Shown in pieces: positions 1-7,973 of a DNA stretch of 64,000 nucleotides. Position 1 is the stretch's first letter. Each line of letters begins with the position of its first letter. The DNA is from Candidatus Bathyarchaeota archaeon (lineage in GTDB: Archaea; Thermoproteota; Bathyarchaeia; TCS64): contig JAGTRB010000009.1 of the NCBI GenBank assembly GCA_018396865.1, positions 1 to 64,000 on the forward strand, read 5' to 3'. A program made the position numbers and the translations under genes. The notes under the pieces are model-generated. The model did not search any database, had not been told where the DNA came from, and worked only from the letters and a program-made list of their open reading frames with translations.

Positions 1-2
1 TA

Positions 3-152
3 GCTGAGATTAAGGAGGAGCAGAAGAAGATCTGGGTTGAGATAGCTGAGATTAAGGAGGAGCAGAAGAAGATCTGGGTTGAGATAGCTGAGATTAAGGA
101 GGAGCAGAAGAAGATCTGGGTTGAGATAGCTGAGATTAAGGAGGAGCAGAAG
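3..152 (+). repeat. 42-bp in-frame tandem repeat, 3.6 copies
   Basis: Three complete 42-bp units (3-44, 45-86, 87-128) and a 24-bp partial unit (129-152) are identical in sequence. Each encodes 14 residues, which is two coiled-coil heptads. More copies may lie to the left of the window. Identity at the DNA level points to recent expansion or continuing homogenisation. Confidence 0.95.
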
Positions 153-695
153 AGTCTGAGGGAAGAGCAGAAGCGCCTGGGAGAGGAGCAGAAGAGTCTG
201 AGGGAGGAGCAGGTGAAGCTTAGGGAGGACTTCAACAGGATGTTGGCTATGATTAACCGGATGGATAGGAGGCTGACAAGGGTTGAGCGTACCCTGGATA
301 AGCTTACGCTGGATGTCGAGGATGAGGCCAGATCCATCGTAAGGAAGAGGATCAAGGATGAGCTGGGATTCGACATCAAGCTTGGGTCCTTAGCCCTCCC
401 CGATATGGAGGTCAATATCTATGGTGCCTCTAAAGACGTCTGCGTCGTCGGGGAGGCAACTGTGAGAGGCGGAGTGGAAGTCCTTCGAAGGTTACTGAGG
501 AATATTAAGAGGCTGAAAGAGAGACACCCCGAGAGATTGAGGGATAGGATGATACCCGTGATATATGTCTGTCAGCCAATGCCTGAGCTTGTGGAGAGGG
601 CTGAGAAGCAGGATATATGGACCTTGAAGGCTACAGAGGACTTCTATAAACCTAGAACCATCATCTGGAGTTCTCCCACCAAAAACTCTAGATAA
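3..695 (+). CDS. Coiled-coil protein with PD-(D/E)XK-like C-terminal domain (5' end outside window)
   Basis: The reading frame is open from base 3 and enters from the left edge, so the true start is not visible. The first ~70 residues are a glutamate/lysine-rich coiled coil built from a 14-residue repeat (AEIKEEQKKIWVEI). The next ~50 residues continue the helical arm. The last ~110 residues resemble the restriction-endonuclease-like fold attached to coiled coils in many thermophilic archaeal proteins of the DUF3782 type. In such domains the core motif is E-x-K; here the corresponding strand reads VVGEATV, with Thr in place of Lys, so nuclease activity is doubtful. Function is unknown. A decayed relative lies at 3517-4052. 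Confidence 0.75.
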   Translation, partial: AEIKEEQKKIWVEIAEIKEEQKKIWVEIAEIKEEQKKIWVEIAEIKEEQKSLREEQKRLGEEQKSLREEQVKLREDFNRMLAMINRMDRRLTRVERTLDKLTLDVEDEARSIVRKRIKDELGFDIKLGSLALPDMEVNIYGASKDVCVVGEATVRGGVEVLRRLLRNIKRLKERHPERLRDRMIPVIYVCQPMPELVERAEKQDIWTLKATEDFYKPRTIIWSSPTKNSR

Positions 696-776
696 AGAGA
701 TCCAGATTAGATAGTATTAAGAGGCAAAATATGAGAACCTTTTTCCTGGTTGAATTATTATTTTGAAATCTCATCT

Positions 777-1280
777 TTATGGAGGTGTCCAGGTTATGTA
801 CTTAGAGGTTGTTAGCCTCTGCTTCCACCTCATTCCCAACCCGATCTCCACAACCTCTGGTAGGACTTGTGTGAGGAACCTCTCGCTAGGCTTTCCTAGG
901 ATTATCCCCTCACAGTTCGGGTCTAGATATATGTGGAAGGTTCTCCCTCCATACCTGTACTCGCTTCCATCGCCACGCCTGTAGACCGGCTTGGATAGGA
1001 CCCTGAAGGGGAAGAGCTTGCAGGCTAGGGGTTTTATGTCTTGGATTGCGCAGGCCCATCGGCCCATTATTGGGTGCTGGAATATGCATCGGTCCTCGAA
1101 TCCGTGCCTCAGGTAGACCTTCCCCAGGCCGACTTCCACAACCCCCTGGCCATACCTGCCGGTGATCCTTGCATACTCATCCATCTTGAGGGGAACCCTA
1201 TACCCCTTGCAGCATAGTCCGCAGGCTGTGCATGTCCATGTGTTCACGTCAATCCAAGGTATGAGCTCCTCCCCAGCCAA
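777..1280 (-). CDS. YkgJ/UPF0153-type cysteine-cluster protein
   Basis: The 167-residue product carries an N-terminal CTACGLCC motif, a further Cys in DRCIFQHP, WACAIQDIKPLACKLFP and a late Cys in DPNCEG. This is the spaced-cysteine arrangement of the YkgJ/UPF0153 family, thought to bind zinc or an Fe-S cluster. The biochemical role of the family is not established. The gene is divergent from the membrane acyltransferase-like gene at 1343, leaving 62 bp for both promoters. Family assignment is firm; function is open. Confidence 0.85.
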   Translation of the reverse strand: MAGEELIPWIDVNTWTCTACGLCCKGYRVPLKMDEYARITGRYGQGVVEVGLGKVYLRHGFEDRCIFQHPIMGRWACAIQDIKPLACKLFPFRVLSKPVYRRGDGSEYRYGGRTFHIYLDPNCEGIILGKPSERFLTQVLPEVVEIGLGMRWKQRLTTSKYITWTPP

Positions 1281-1311
1281 GGCCCTTCCTAGAGCGATTG
1301 GGAAAGGATCC

Positions 1312-1317
1312 TATATA
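1312..1317 (+). promoter_or_regulatory. TATA box for the gene at 1343
   Basis: TATATA is centred about 27 bp upstream of base 1341, so transcription should begin almost at the GTG at 1343. This supports the GTG start and a leaderless mRNA over the downstream ATG at 1370. Confidence 0.5.
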
Positions 1318-1342
1318 CCTATTGCGAACGGTATAGAGCACT

Positions 1343-2491
1343 GTGGAAGGGTCCAGGAATCCTAGGTTCATGGGCTTGGAGCATAGGCTCCCTTTCATAG
1401 ACTTCGCCAGGGGGGTTGCCATGGTCTTGATGGCTTGGGATCATGTCTCAAGCTTCTGGAACCCTGGGCACAGGGGTGGGGAGGGGTTGATGGGTAGGAG
1501 GCCGGTATTCCCGGACTTCACCCAGTTCATCCTTAGGTTCATAACCCACGTCTGCGCTCCCACCTTCATATTCCTCGCTGGTACAGCCCTGGCCCTCTCC
1601 ACGAGAAGGAGGCTGGCCCATGGGGAGTCTGAAATCGAGATCTCCCTGAGAATGATTAAGCGGGGCTCTGTGCTGGTCCTCCTAGCCATCTTCGTGGAGA
1701 GCCCAGCCTTCGGTCTTCCGCCCCTCTACTTCGGGGTTCTGAGCTGCATAGGGGCCTGCCTCATCATCTTCAGCCTGCTCCATAGGCTTCCTCAAAGGGT
1801 CATCCTGATCCTCTCCACCCTCATCATCTTAGCCCACCCGCTCTTGGGCCTCAGCTGGATCCCTATGGATGACCCTTGGGGATGGTACTTGAGGGTGGTG
1901 ATCCATGAGCCGAGCATGGACTGGAGCCCATTTGTAGGCCTCTACCCGATAATCCCCTGGATCGGAGTGATGGGTCTGGGCTGGTGCTTCGGCAGCCTCA
2001 TCTCACGGAACCCCTTAGAAGAGAGGAGGCTTGAGCGGCTGCTGGCCTCAACCGGGGTAGGTTTACTTTGCCTCTGGCTCCTCGTCAGAGCCCTAAACGG
2101 GTTTGGGAACCTCCTCCCAAGGCTGGGATCAAGCCTCCAGGACTGGCTCTACATGGCCAAGTATCCTCCAAGCCTCGCCTTCCTCCTCTGGACTCTGGGA
2201 TGGATGTTCCTCATCCTCTCCATAGGGGTCAGCCTCCAGAGGAGAGGTATCATAGAGAAGGGGCTGGGCGGCATAATCCTAGCCTTTGGTAGGGTTCCCC
2301 TCTTCTTCTACTGCACCCATCTATGGCTGTACAGGCTCAGACCCGGATGGGCTGCGGTGAGGCCCTTCTCCCTGAGCCTACCGGCAACAGCCGCTTTCTG
2401 GCTCATGGGACTGATGGTCCTCTGGAGGCTCTGCCTTAGGTATGAGAGGCTTAAGCTGAGATACCCGGAATCAATACTCCAATACCTTTAA
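1343..2491 (+). CDS. Multi-pass membrane protein, heparan-alpha-glucosaminide N-acetyltransferase-like (DUF1624 type)
   Basis: The 382-residue protein has about ten hydrophobic segments and opens with the DUF1624/HGSNAT signature: FIDFARGVAMVLMAWDH followed by a CAPTFIFLAG helix. In the eukaryotic relative a membrane His transfers an acetyl group from cytosolic acetyl-CoA to an extracellular amino sugar, and the DH in the first helix pair is typical of the family. The archaeal substrate is unknown; modification of surface glycans is an inference. The start is GTG at 1343, or ATG at 1370. Confidence 0.75.
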   Translation: MEGSRNPRFMGLEHRLPFIDFARGVAMVLMAWDHVSSFWNPGHRGGEGLMGRRPVFPDFTQFILRFITHVCAPTFIFLAGTALALSTRRRLAHGESEIEISLRMIKRGSVLVLLAIFVESPAFGLPPLYFGVLSCIGACLIIFSLLHRLPQRVILILSTLIILAHPLLGLSWIPMDDPWGWYLRVVIHEPSMDWSPFVGLYPIIPWIGVMGLGWCFGSLISRNPLEERRLERLLASTGVGLLCLWLLVRALNGFGNLLPRLGSSLQDWLYMAKYPPSLAFLLWTLGWMFLILSIGVSLQRRGIIEKGLGGIILAFGRVPLFFYCTHLWLYRLRPGWAAVRPFSLSLPATAAFWLMGLMVLWRLCLRYERLKLRYPESILQYL

Positions 2492-2522
2492 GCCCCTCCC
2501 CCTTGGTGGGATAAACTGGCTC

Positions 2523-2672
2523 TTAGCCCCTCTTCTTCTCCTCCTCTTCTAGGGCGTAGAGGAGGCTGTAGATGTCCCTGTGCTGCCTCATCAGCTTCAG
2601 GGTGAAGTACCCGAAGCCTATGAAGATGAGTATCGAGACTGTTAGAAGGAGGAGCGAAATAAGCATTCCCAT
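2523..2672 (-). CDS. Small single-pass membrane protein, 49 residues
   Basis: A 49-residue frame begins MGMLISLLLLTVSILIFIGF, a clean transmembrane helix. It continues with a basic, amphipathic stretch and ends EEEEKKRG. The hydrophobic N-terminus followed by a charged cytoplasmic tail is a plausible small membrane protein. A second ATG lies two codons in. It converges on the acyltransferase-like gene, which ends 31 bp away. No family is recognised. Confidence 0.55.
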   Translation of the reverse strand: MGMLISLLLLTVSILIFIGFGYFTLKLMRQHRDIYSLLYALEEEEKKRG

Positions 2673-2817
2673 GTCCAAGACTACTCAATATGCCCTTTGA
2701 CTATATCTCCCTAATAAACCTCTCTGATGATAAGGATCATAACTTCAATTTGGAGCCTTAGCTCACTCCATGGAGGCCATACTCAACTGTATGTCTTGGC
2801 CTCGTCTTCACCTAGGC

Positions 2818-3321
2818 TCATGGTATCTCATTAAGGGGTTTAGCGTAGACCCATGCATCCTCCCCGTCCATATAGTAGGCCACATTTCTCTTCACCCTCA
2901 CAAATCCAAGCTTCTGGTAGAGCCTTATCGCAGGCTCGTTAGTGATCCTGACCTCTAGATAGCACTCCTCAGCCTCGTATACTTCCCTTCCGTTTCTCAT
3001 AGCGCATCTCAGAAGCTCGGTTCCAATCCCCCTCCTCCTGTAGGGCTCCCTCACGGCTATGGATACTATGTGGCACAGTCGGATGGGCTTGAGCATATGG
3101 AATTTTGAGAACCCCTTCTCAATCCTGCTCATTACATAGCCCTGGATCCTCCCATCCAACTCGGCGACGAGGAAGGTCTCAGGGAACCTCTTGTGGAGGT
3201 CGAGGTAGAAGCTCGGGGAATAGTTCTCTGGGAGGCACTCGAAGTTTATCTCCATAACCCTCTCCAGATCCTCAACCCTGAAGGGTCTTATCCTATACCC
3301 CTCGGATGCCAAGCTGTCCAC
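2818..3321 (-). CDS. GNAT N-acetyltransferase, RimI/Ard1-like
   Basis: The 167-residue protein shows the GNAT order. The strand HIVSIAVREPYRRRGIG (residues 84-100) contains the acetyl-CoA pyrophosphate-binding R/Q-x-x-G-x-G/A loop. It is followed by LEVRITNEPAIRLYQKLGF, typical of RimI/Ard1 N-terminal protein acetyltransferases. Archaeal Ard1 acetylates protein N-termini and sometimes Alba. Such a role is likely but not provable here. Confidence 0.85.
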   Translation of the reverse strand: MDSLASEGYRIRPFRVEDLERVMEINFECLPENYSPSFYLDLHKRFPETFLVAELDGRIQGYVMSRIEKGFSKFHMLKPIRLCHIVSIAVREPYRRRGIGTELLRCAMRNGREVYEAEECYLEVRITNEPAIRLYQKLGFVRVKRNVAYYMDGEDAWVYAKPLNEIP

Positions 3322-3516
3322 CCATTAGCCTCATATGGGGAGGTTCAAAACCTCCTTTCATTCTGATTCTTCATCACAGATATAAAGGGTTAAACCTAAA
3401 CTTAGCCTCTAAGGCCATAATCTTATACCTGCGAGTTCTGAAGAGTAACTCCCTTTCTGGTTGAGATATTTGAAGCCTGCCTCAAGTAGCTTCCTAATCC
3501 CCTAAAATCTTGGGCC

Positions 3517-4052
3517 TCAGATCTTCGTATAGATCTCTATTTTCAGCTGCTCTGCAGCCTCAAGGGCTCCCTCCCCTCAGCCCTTGCGTAGAACTTTGCC
3601 TTACGCTTGAATACATATACATCTGCCCTTCCCACATGGGATTTAACATCTACAAGCACAACAAGGTCGTCAAGCAATGAGACTCCACATCGATCATGCT
3701 TGGATAGCCAAACACGTAGCCTTCGCTATCTCGTCCGACCCAATACTCAACCCTAGCTCCCTTTCCAGGAGTCCTTTAAGGCCCTCCCTAAAGGCCCCCT
3801 CAGCCATCAAACCTCAACGGGCGCCTAGGGCATCAAGATGTCTCCTAAAGATGGCGATCTTCTCAGCATGATGTTTAGACCCTGAGCATGTCCCTGCGGA
3901 GTTTTATCAGCTGCTTCTCGTTCTTATCCGACCTTTTAAGTATCTCCTCGAGGCCGAGTATGCCCGCTACCGCATATCTGAACTCTCTGTCGCGCTCCAG
4001 AAGGCTTGGAAACTCCTCCTTCAAGCTCAAAGGCTCAACCCTGAATATTCAT
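3517..4052 (-). pseudogene. Decayed coiled-coil/PD-(D/E)XK gene of the DUF3782 family
   Basis: Read on the minus strand in shifting frames, pieces of one protein appear in order: LKEEFPSLLERDREFRYAVAG, then GLEEILKRSDKNEKQL, then YVFGYPSMIDVE, then LVVLVDVKSHVGRADVYVF, and finally ALEAAEQLKIEIYTKI before a stop. This is the DUF3782 helix, the linker and a PD-(D/E)XK core with D-V-K. At least three frameshifts, several stops and a deletion between core and C-terminus break it. No intact frame longer than about 60 codons remains. Confidence 0.7.
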
Positions 4053-4583
4053 AGACTGAACCATAATTAATCCTTGATCTAAGATGACAACGGCGAACGT
4101 ACATCTTAGGGGTTGTTGGGCAAACCGGCTCTATTCCATATGTGGGTCTTCAAATCCTGAAATTATATATTCCCAGGAACAATAACCTTTATCTGCACAT
4201 CCCGGAGGGTAATTCTCACCTTTCTGGCAGGCATATTTAAGACTACCTCGAATATATCATAATTCCTGGCGGAGAATGGGATCTATTTCGACGAAGAGGC
4301 CTTTTGAAACGAGTTTGTAGATGGTTTTCACTGCGGTATAATTAAACAGACTTGGTGGCAACCTTAAGCCTCCAATGCATCGTTAAACATTCAATAGAAA
4401 AGTGAGAAAAAGAGGGATCTGTAGAGGTTATCTACTCTAGACCATAAGATCCTGTTTAAACTCACCCCTTCCTTTTAACAGCCAATTATAAATTGAAACG
4501 AAGAGTTAAAATGGGAAAATGGATTTATGGGGCATCTCCGATAGCAAAGGGTTAAATCTTGTCGCTCCTCTAATTCATGGAGT
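4053..4583. other. AT-rich intergenic region, no gene seen
   Basis: About 530 bp between the pseudogene and the S2P-like gene hold no convincing frame, RNA gene or repeat. A TTAAATCTT element at 4551-4559 sits where a TATA box for the TTG start at 4584 would be expected. Confidence 0.4.
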
Positions 4584-5702
4584 TTGGCAGCCTATCGTAT
4601 CATGGAGCCTGAGGTCGAGGAGGCCATTGAGAGGAGATTCATAGTCGAGGATAGATACTTTGACATGGATATCCCGACCTACGTGGTCCGCCCGATGGGT
4701 GAGGGGGATCCTAGAAGCCTTTTTAAGAGGGGCTTTGAGGAGCTGGCCTTAGAGCTCAGGTACCTCGGCTACCTCCCAAAGCTCAACAGGGTCTTGGAGC
4801 GCTACTCCATATCGATATACCGGAGGCCCCCACCTTCTCACAGGGGATATTCGAGGAACTTGATCCTCCTACTCGCAACCTCTGGGACGATCTTCCTCGA
4901 CGGCTATCTGAGGAGCAACAACCCTATATTGACCATGGTCCTTATGCCCGGGATCCCACCGGCCCTCAACGCCCTACTCTTCACGGCGGCCATCCTTGGG
5001 ATATTCGGCCTCCACGAGCTGGGGCACAAGTTCGTGGCTGTGGCTAGGCGTGTTGAGGCCTCTATGCCCTACTTCATCCCGGCCCCTCCGGGGATGGGTG
5101 GAACCTTCGGGGCTGTGATAACCCAGAAGGAGCCCCCAGTAAACCGTGACGCCCTCTTCGACCTAGGCCTCTGCGGCCCCCTTGTAGGGTTCCTAGTCAC
5201 GGTGCTAATGGCAGCCTTGGGCATAAGGCTCTCCTTTGTTGTCCCGGTGGAGGAGGTCTCGAGGTGGATGGCCGTATTTCCCGATGTCAGGTTCCAATCC
5301 ATCCCATTTCCCCCCCTTATGGATCTGCTTGCATCTCATATGAGGCCGACTCCTCCGGGGATGGTCCTGATCCTCCACCCAGTGGCCTTCGCAGCCTGGG
5401 TGGGGTGCATAGTCACATTCATAAACCTGATGCCATCCTGGCAGCTCGACGGGGGCCACATAACCAGAGCCCTCCTAGGAGAGGCGAACCACAAGATAGT
5501 CTCGGTGGTCGGGGTGCTCCTCCTCCTCTTCACCGGGTACTTCATAATGGCCATCGTTCTGGCCTTCTTCATGATGAGGTCAGGGGGCGAGGCCGGAGCC
5601 CCCTTAGACGATATCTCCCCCCTCAGCGCCTCCAGGAAGCTCCTATCTCTGATATATCCATTGATGATGGTATCGACTATAGTGGTCCTATTCTCCTTCT
5701 AG
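4584..5702 (+). CDS. Site-2 protease family (M50) membrane metalloprotease
   Basis: The 372-residue protein has a ~90-residue cytosolic N-terminus and then about six membrane segments. The zinc motif HELGH lies at residues 144-148 and the second ligand motif NLMPSWQLDGGH near residue 290, as in intramembrane S2P proteases. It lacks PDZ or CBS domains. Substrates are unknown; family members cleave membrane-anchored regulators. The TTG at 4584 fits a TATA-like element; ATG at 4602 is an alternative. The end overlaps the convergent LarA-like gene by 4 bp. Confidence 0.88.
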   Translation: MAAYRIMEPEVEEAIERRFIVEDRYFDMDIPTYVVRPMGEGDPRSLFKRGFEELALELRYLGYLPKLNRVLERYSISIYRRPPPSHRGYSRNLILLLATSGTIFLDGYLRSNNPILTMVLMPGIPPALNALLFTAAILGIFGLHELGHKFVAVARRVEASMPYFIPAPPGMGGTFGAVITQKEPPVNRDALFDLGLCGPLVGFLVTVLMAALGIRLSFVVPVEEVSRWMAVFPDVRFQSIPFPPLMDLLASHMRPTPPGMVLILHPVAFAAWVGCIVTFINLMPSWQLDGGHITRALLGEANHKIVSVVGVLLLLFTGYFIMAIVLAFFMMRSGGEAGAPLDDISPLSASRKLLSLIYPLMMVSTIVVLFSF

Positions 5703-6931
5703 GAGAGCTCCGGGATCGTTATGCACCCCCTCGGGATCACTAGGGTCTTCCTCCCCCTCCGGCCCTCTACCGCCGAGGCTAGGGCTTCGTTAGCTGTCCT
5801 GTGGGGCTTGAGCCCAAGGGGTTCGAGGTAGCTCCTCGGAAGGGCGGAGACTATGTGGACTTGGCTCCTGCGAAGCGTGGACTTTAGTAGATTAACCGCC
5901 TCAGCCCCGAGGGTGTAGCTCCTCCTTAACTCCTCGACCCTCTCCATCTTCGAGAGGGTTCTTAGGCCCTCCACCCCCAGTCCCTCGGAGCACTCCGCGG
6001 CGAGGATTATCAAAAAGCCCCTATCTGCCATATCCTTAGCGGGGCTCAGGGCCCATATGGCGCTGTACAGGTCGTGGTCGTGCTTGAAGCCGCCCGCGCT
6101 TAAGACGAGGATCTCTGGCCTATTCTCGACTCTGACCCTGAAGGCTTCCCCAAAATCTGATATAGCCCTCCTCCACACCTCCTCCAGGTCTCCGGCGTAG
6201 ACTCCCAGCAACCCTCCCTCGGGGCTTGAGACTATATTAACGGCCAGATCCACATCAGCCAGCTTGGCTACCTCCATGACATCCTCAAGTAGCTGGTTTC
6301 CCTCGACCTTCCCTGGGCCTGGAACCTCCCTTAGGGCGTGAATCCGGTTCATCTCAACGGTTTTGAGGGAGGATATTCCAGGTAGCAGGACGTCTTGGGG
6401 CCCTTTAAACCCGGTTAACGCGTCTGGGTGGGTCTCCCCTATGACTATTCTAAGCTGGGCTGAGGCGAAGTGTCTGTTAATGGAGACCATGGTCCCCCTC
6501 TCAGTCGCCCCTAGATCCGTTAGTTCCCCGGCCCTCAGGGTGTGCTCATATATTTTAAGATCCCTAAGCGGGCCCTGAGCCCTCAGAGCCTCTATGAGCT
6601 GGGGGTCACTATGCCTCCTCCAGCCGTTTCCAACTATCAAAACGATACTATCCGGGGAGGCGCCCCCCCCTCTCAACCTCTCCACGACCTTTGAGGAGGC
6701 TAAGGCCGCGAGGCTTGGGTTCAGGGCGCCGTCGATGGCGATGGCTGCTAGGCCTCCACTAGCCTTCTCGGCGGCCTCACCCTTAAAAGCCTCGGCTATT
6801 GCCTTCTCCAATGACGTGGGGGCATCTTCCAGGGGCTGGTTGAACCTCGGCTCCAAGATCCCCATCAGGTCTTGGATGGGGACGGTTATGTGGATCTCAG
6901 TCTTACCATACGGGAGCCAGCACTCGACCAT
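5699..6931 (-). CDS. LarA-like protein (DUF2088), active site apparently divergent
   Basis: The 410-residue protein matches the LarA superfamily over its length (N-terminal LPYGKTEIHITVP, then the ETHPDALTGF and LLPGISSLKTVE regions). LarA enzymes are nickel-pincer-cofactor racemases or epimerases of 2-hydroxyacids. By eye, the segment that in LarA holds the cofactor-anchoring Lys reads GPQDVLLPG, and the usual early G-x-H-R motif reads GNGWRRHSD. Both key residues seem replaced. No larB, larC or larE is nearby. It may be a non-canonical family member with another chemistry. Confidence 0.75.
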   Translation of the reverse strand: MVECWLPYGKTEIHITVPIQDLMGILEPRFNQPLEDAPTSLEKAIAEAFKGEAAEKASGGLAAIAIDGALNPSLAALASSKVVERLRGGGASPDSIVLIVGNGWRRHSDPQLIEALRAQGPLRDLKIYEHTLRAGELTDLGATERGTMVSINRHFASAQLRIVIGETHPDALTGFKGPQDVLLPGISSLKTVEMNRIHALREVPGPGKVEGNQLLEDVMEVAKLADVDLAVNIVSSPEGGLLGVYAGDLEEVWRRAISDFGEAFRVRVENRPEILVLSAGGFKHDHDLYSAIWALSPAKDMADRGFLIILAAECSEGLGVEGLRTLSKMERVEELRRSYTLGAEAVNLLKSTLRRSQVHIVSALPRSYLEPLGLKPHRTANEALASAVEGRRGRKTLVIPRGCITIPELS

Positions 6932-6985
6932 TCCCCTTCATCTCTCTTAGGTATGTCTAAGATAACCTTATTCAACTGTGGGGAC

Positions 6986-7795
6986 CTATTCGCTGCGCCT
7001 TTCTAGAAGCCTCGTCAGGAGTTGTATGGCCCTCTCGATCTTTTCCTCAGCCTCCTCCCTAGACCCTCCAGTAGCTGTTATCCATATCCTTATTGAGGGT
7101 TCTCCATAGGGTTTCACCATGGATTTTAAGTAGACGTTCTGGATGCTCCTCATGACCTCGTCTATTACTGGGGATAGGATCGTCTCGTCTCTGACTGGTA
7201 TGGATACCATCCTCTCTGATAGGATGCCGCCCTCTCCCCCTCCGAGGAGGGGGATCAGCCTGTTCTCGAAGATCCACTTCATCTCCTCCGGAACCCCCGG
7301 GAGGGATACTATCATCCCCAAATCGGCCTTAAGCAACACCCCTGGGGCCCCCCCAACAAGGTTCTCTAAGGGCCTGGCGCCCTTCGGCAGGACAGCCATC
7401 TTCCTCCTAGCCTCGGTTATCTCATCGGTCTCAACGATCCCCATGGAGTATAGCTCCCTATACCTCCTGGAGACCATCTCCAGGGCCTCCTCATCCAGCT
7501 CCATGGGGAGGCCAAGGGCCTCAGCCACTCCTCTCAGGGTCTTATCATCATGGGTTGGGCCCAACCCTCCGATGGTGATAACCAGGCCACAGCCGTCTGA
7601 GAGTAGCCTCCTAACTCCCAGGGCGATCTCTTCCACGACATCCCTCACGGTTATCCTCTCCTTAACCCTGATGTTCAACGCCTTAAGCCTGTTTATCACC
7701 CAGTGGCTGTTCGTATCGAGGACAAGCCCTTCTAGGATCTCGTTTCCAACGACCAGGATCCCAACCCACCTCGAGCCGCGATCCAAGCAGACCAC
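6986..7795 (-). CDS. CinA-like molybdopterin-binding-domain protein
   Basis: The 269-residue protein begins with the MoCF/CinA fold: VGNEILEGLVLDTNSHWV (residues 16-33), then TIGGLGPTHDDKT and later VSLPGVPEEMKW. This is the stand-alone archaeal COG1058 form without the C-terminal NMN deamidase domain. COG1058 domains in CinA hydrolyse ADP-ribose-type dinucleotides, so a nucleotide-housekeeping role is plausible. It is divergent from purA, with an inverted repeat between them. Confidence 0.85.
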   Translation of the reverse strand: MVCLDRGSRWVGILVVGNEILEGLVLDTNSHWVINRLKALNIRVKERITVRDVVEEIALGVRRLLSDGCGLVITIGGLGPTHDDKTLRGVAEALGLPMELDEEALEMVSRRYRELYSMGIVETDEITEARRKMAVLPKGARPLENLVGGAPGVLLKADLGMIVSLPGVPEEMKWIFENRLIPLLGGGEGGILSERMVSIPVRDETILSPVIDEVMRSIQNVYLKSMVKPYGEPSIRIWITATGGSREEAEEKIERAIQLLTRLLERRSE

Positions 7796-7851
7796 CCCTC
7801 AGGCAGCAGCCCTTCCTCACGCCCATCCTTGAGAGGGCGTATCGAGGTTTA

Positions 7852-7890
7852 TCACATCACGAGAATTAAAATAACTTTGGTGTGATGTGA
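7852..7890. promoter_or_regulatory. Inverted repeat in the cinA-like/purA divergent promoter region
   Basis: TCACATCAC (7852-7860) and its exact complement GTGATGTGA (7882-7890) are separated by 21 bp of AT-rich sequence. The spacer contains a TATA-like ATTTTAATT for the minus-strand gene. Arms bracketing a core promoter suggest an operator for a dimeric regulator. Confidence 0.45.
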
Positions 7891-7973
7891 ACCGAGGATG
7901 CTGCAGAATTAGGGAGATCGATAAAACTTAAAGCCTTTCAGATATTTTTGATATCGTCTCAGGTTGTGCCTCT

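Noticed and set aside
3-152. CRISPR-like array
   Set aside because: The repeats are contiguous, without spacers, and in frame with a coiled-coil protein.
2488-2688. 66-codon minus-strand frame downstream of the membrane acyltransferase-like gene
   Set aside because: Its product is Pro/Arg/His-rich and typical of a shadow frame. The frame at 2523-2672 in another register has a real membrane helix.
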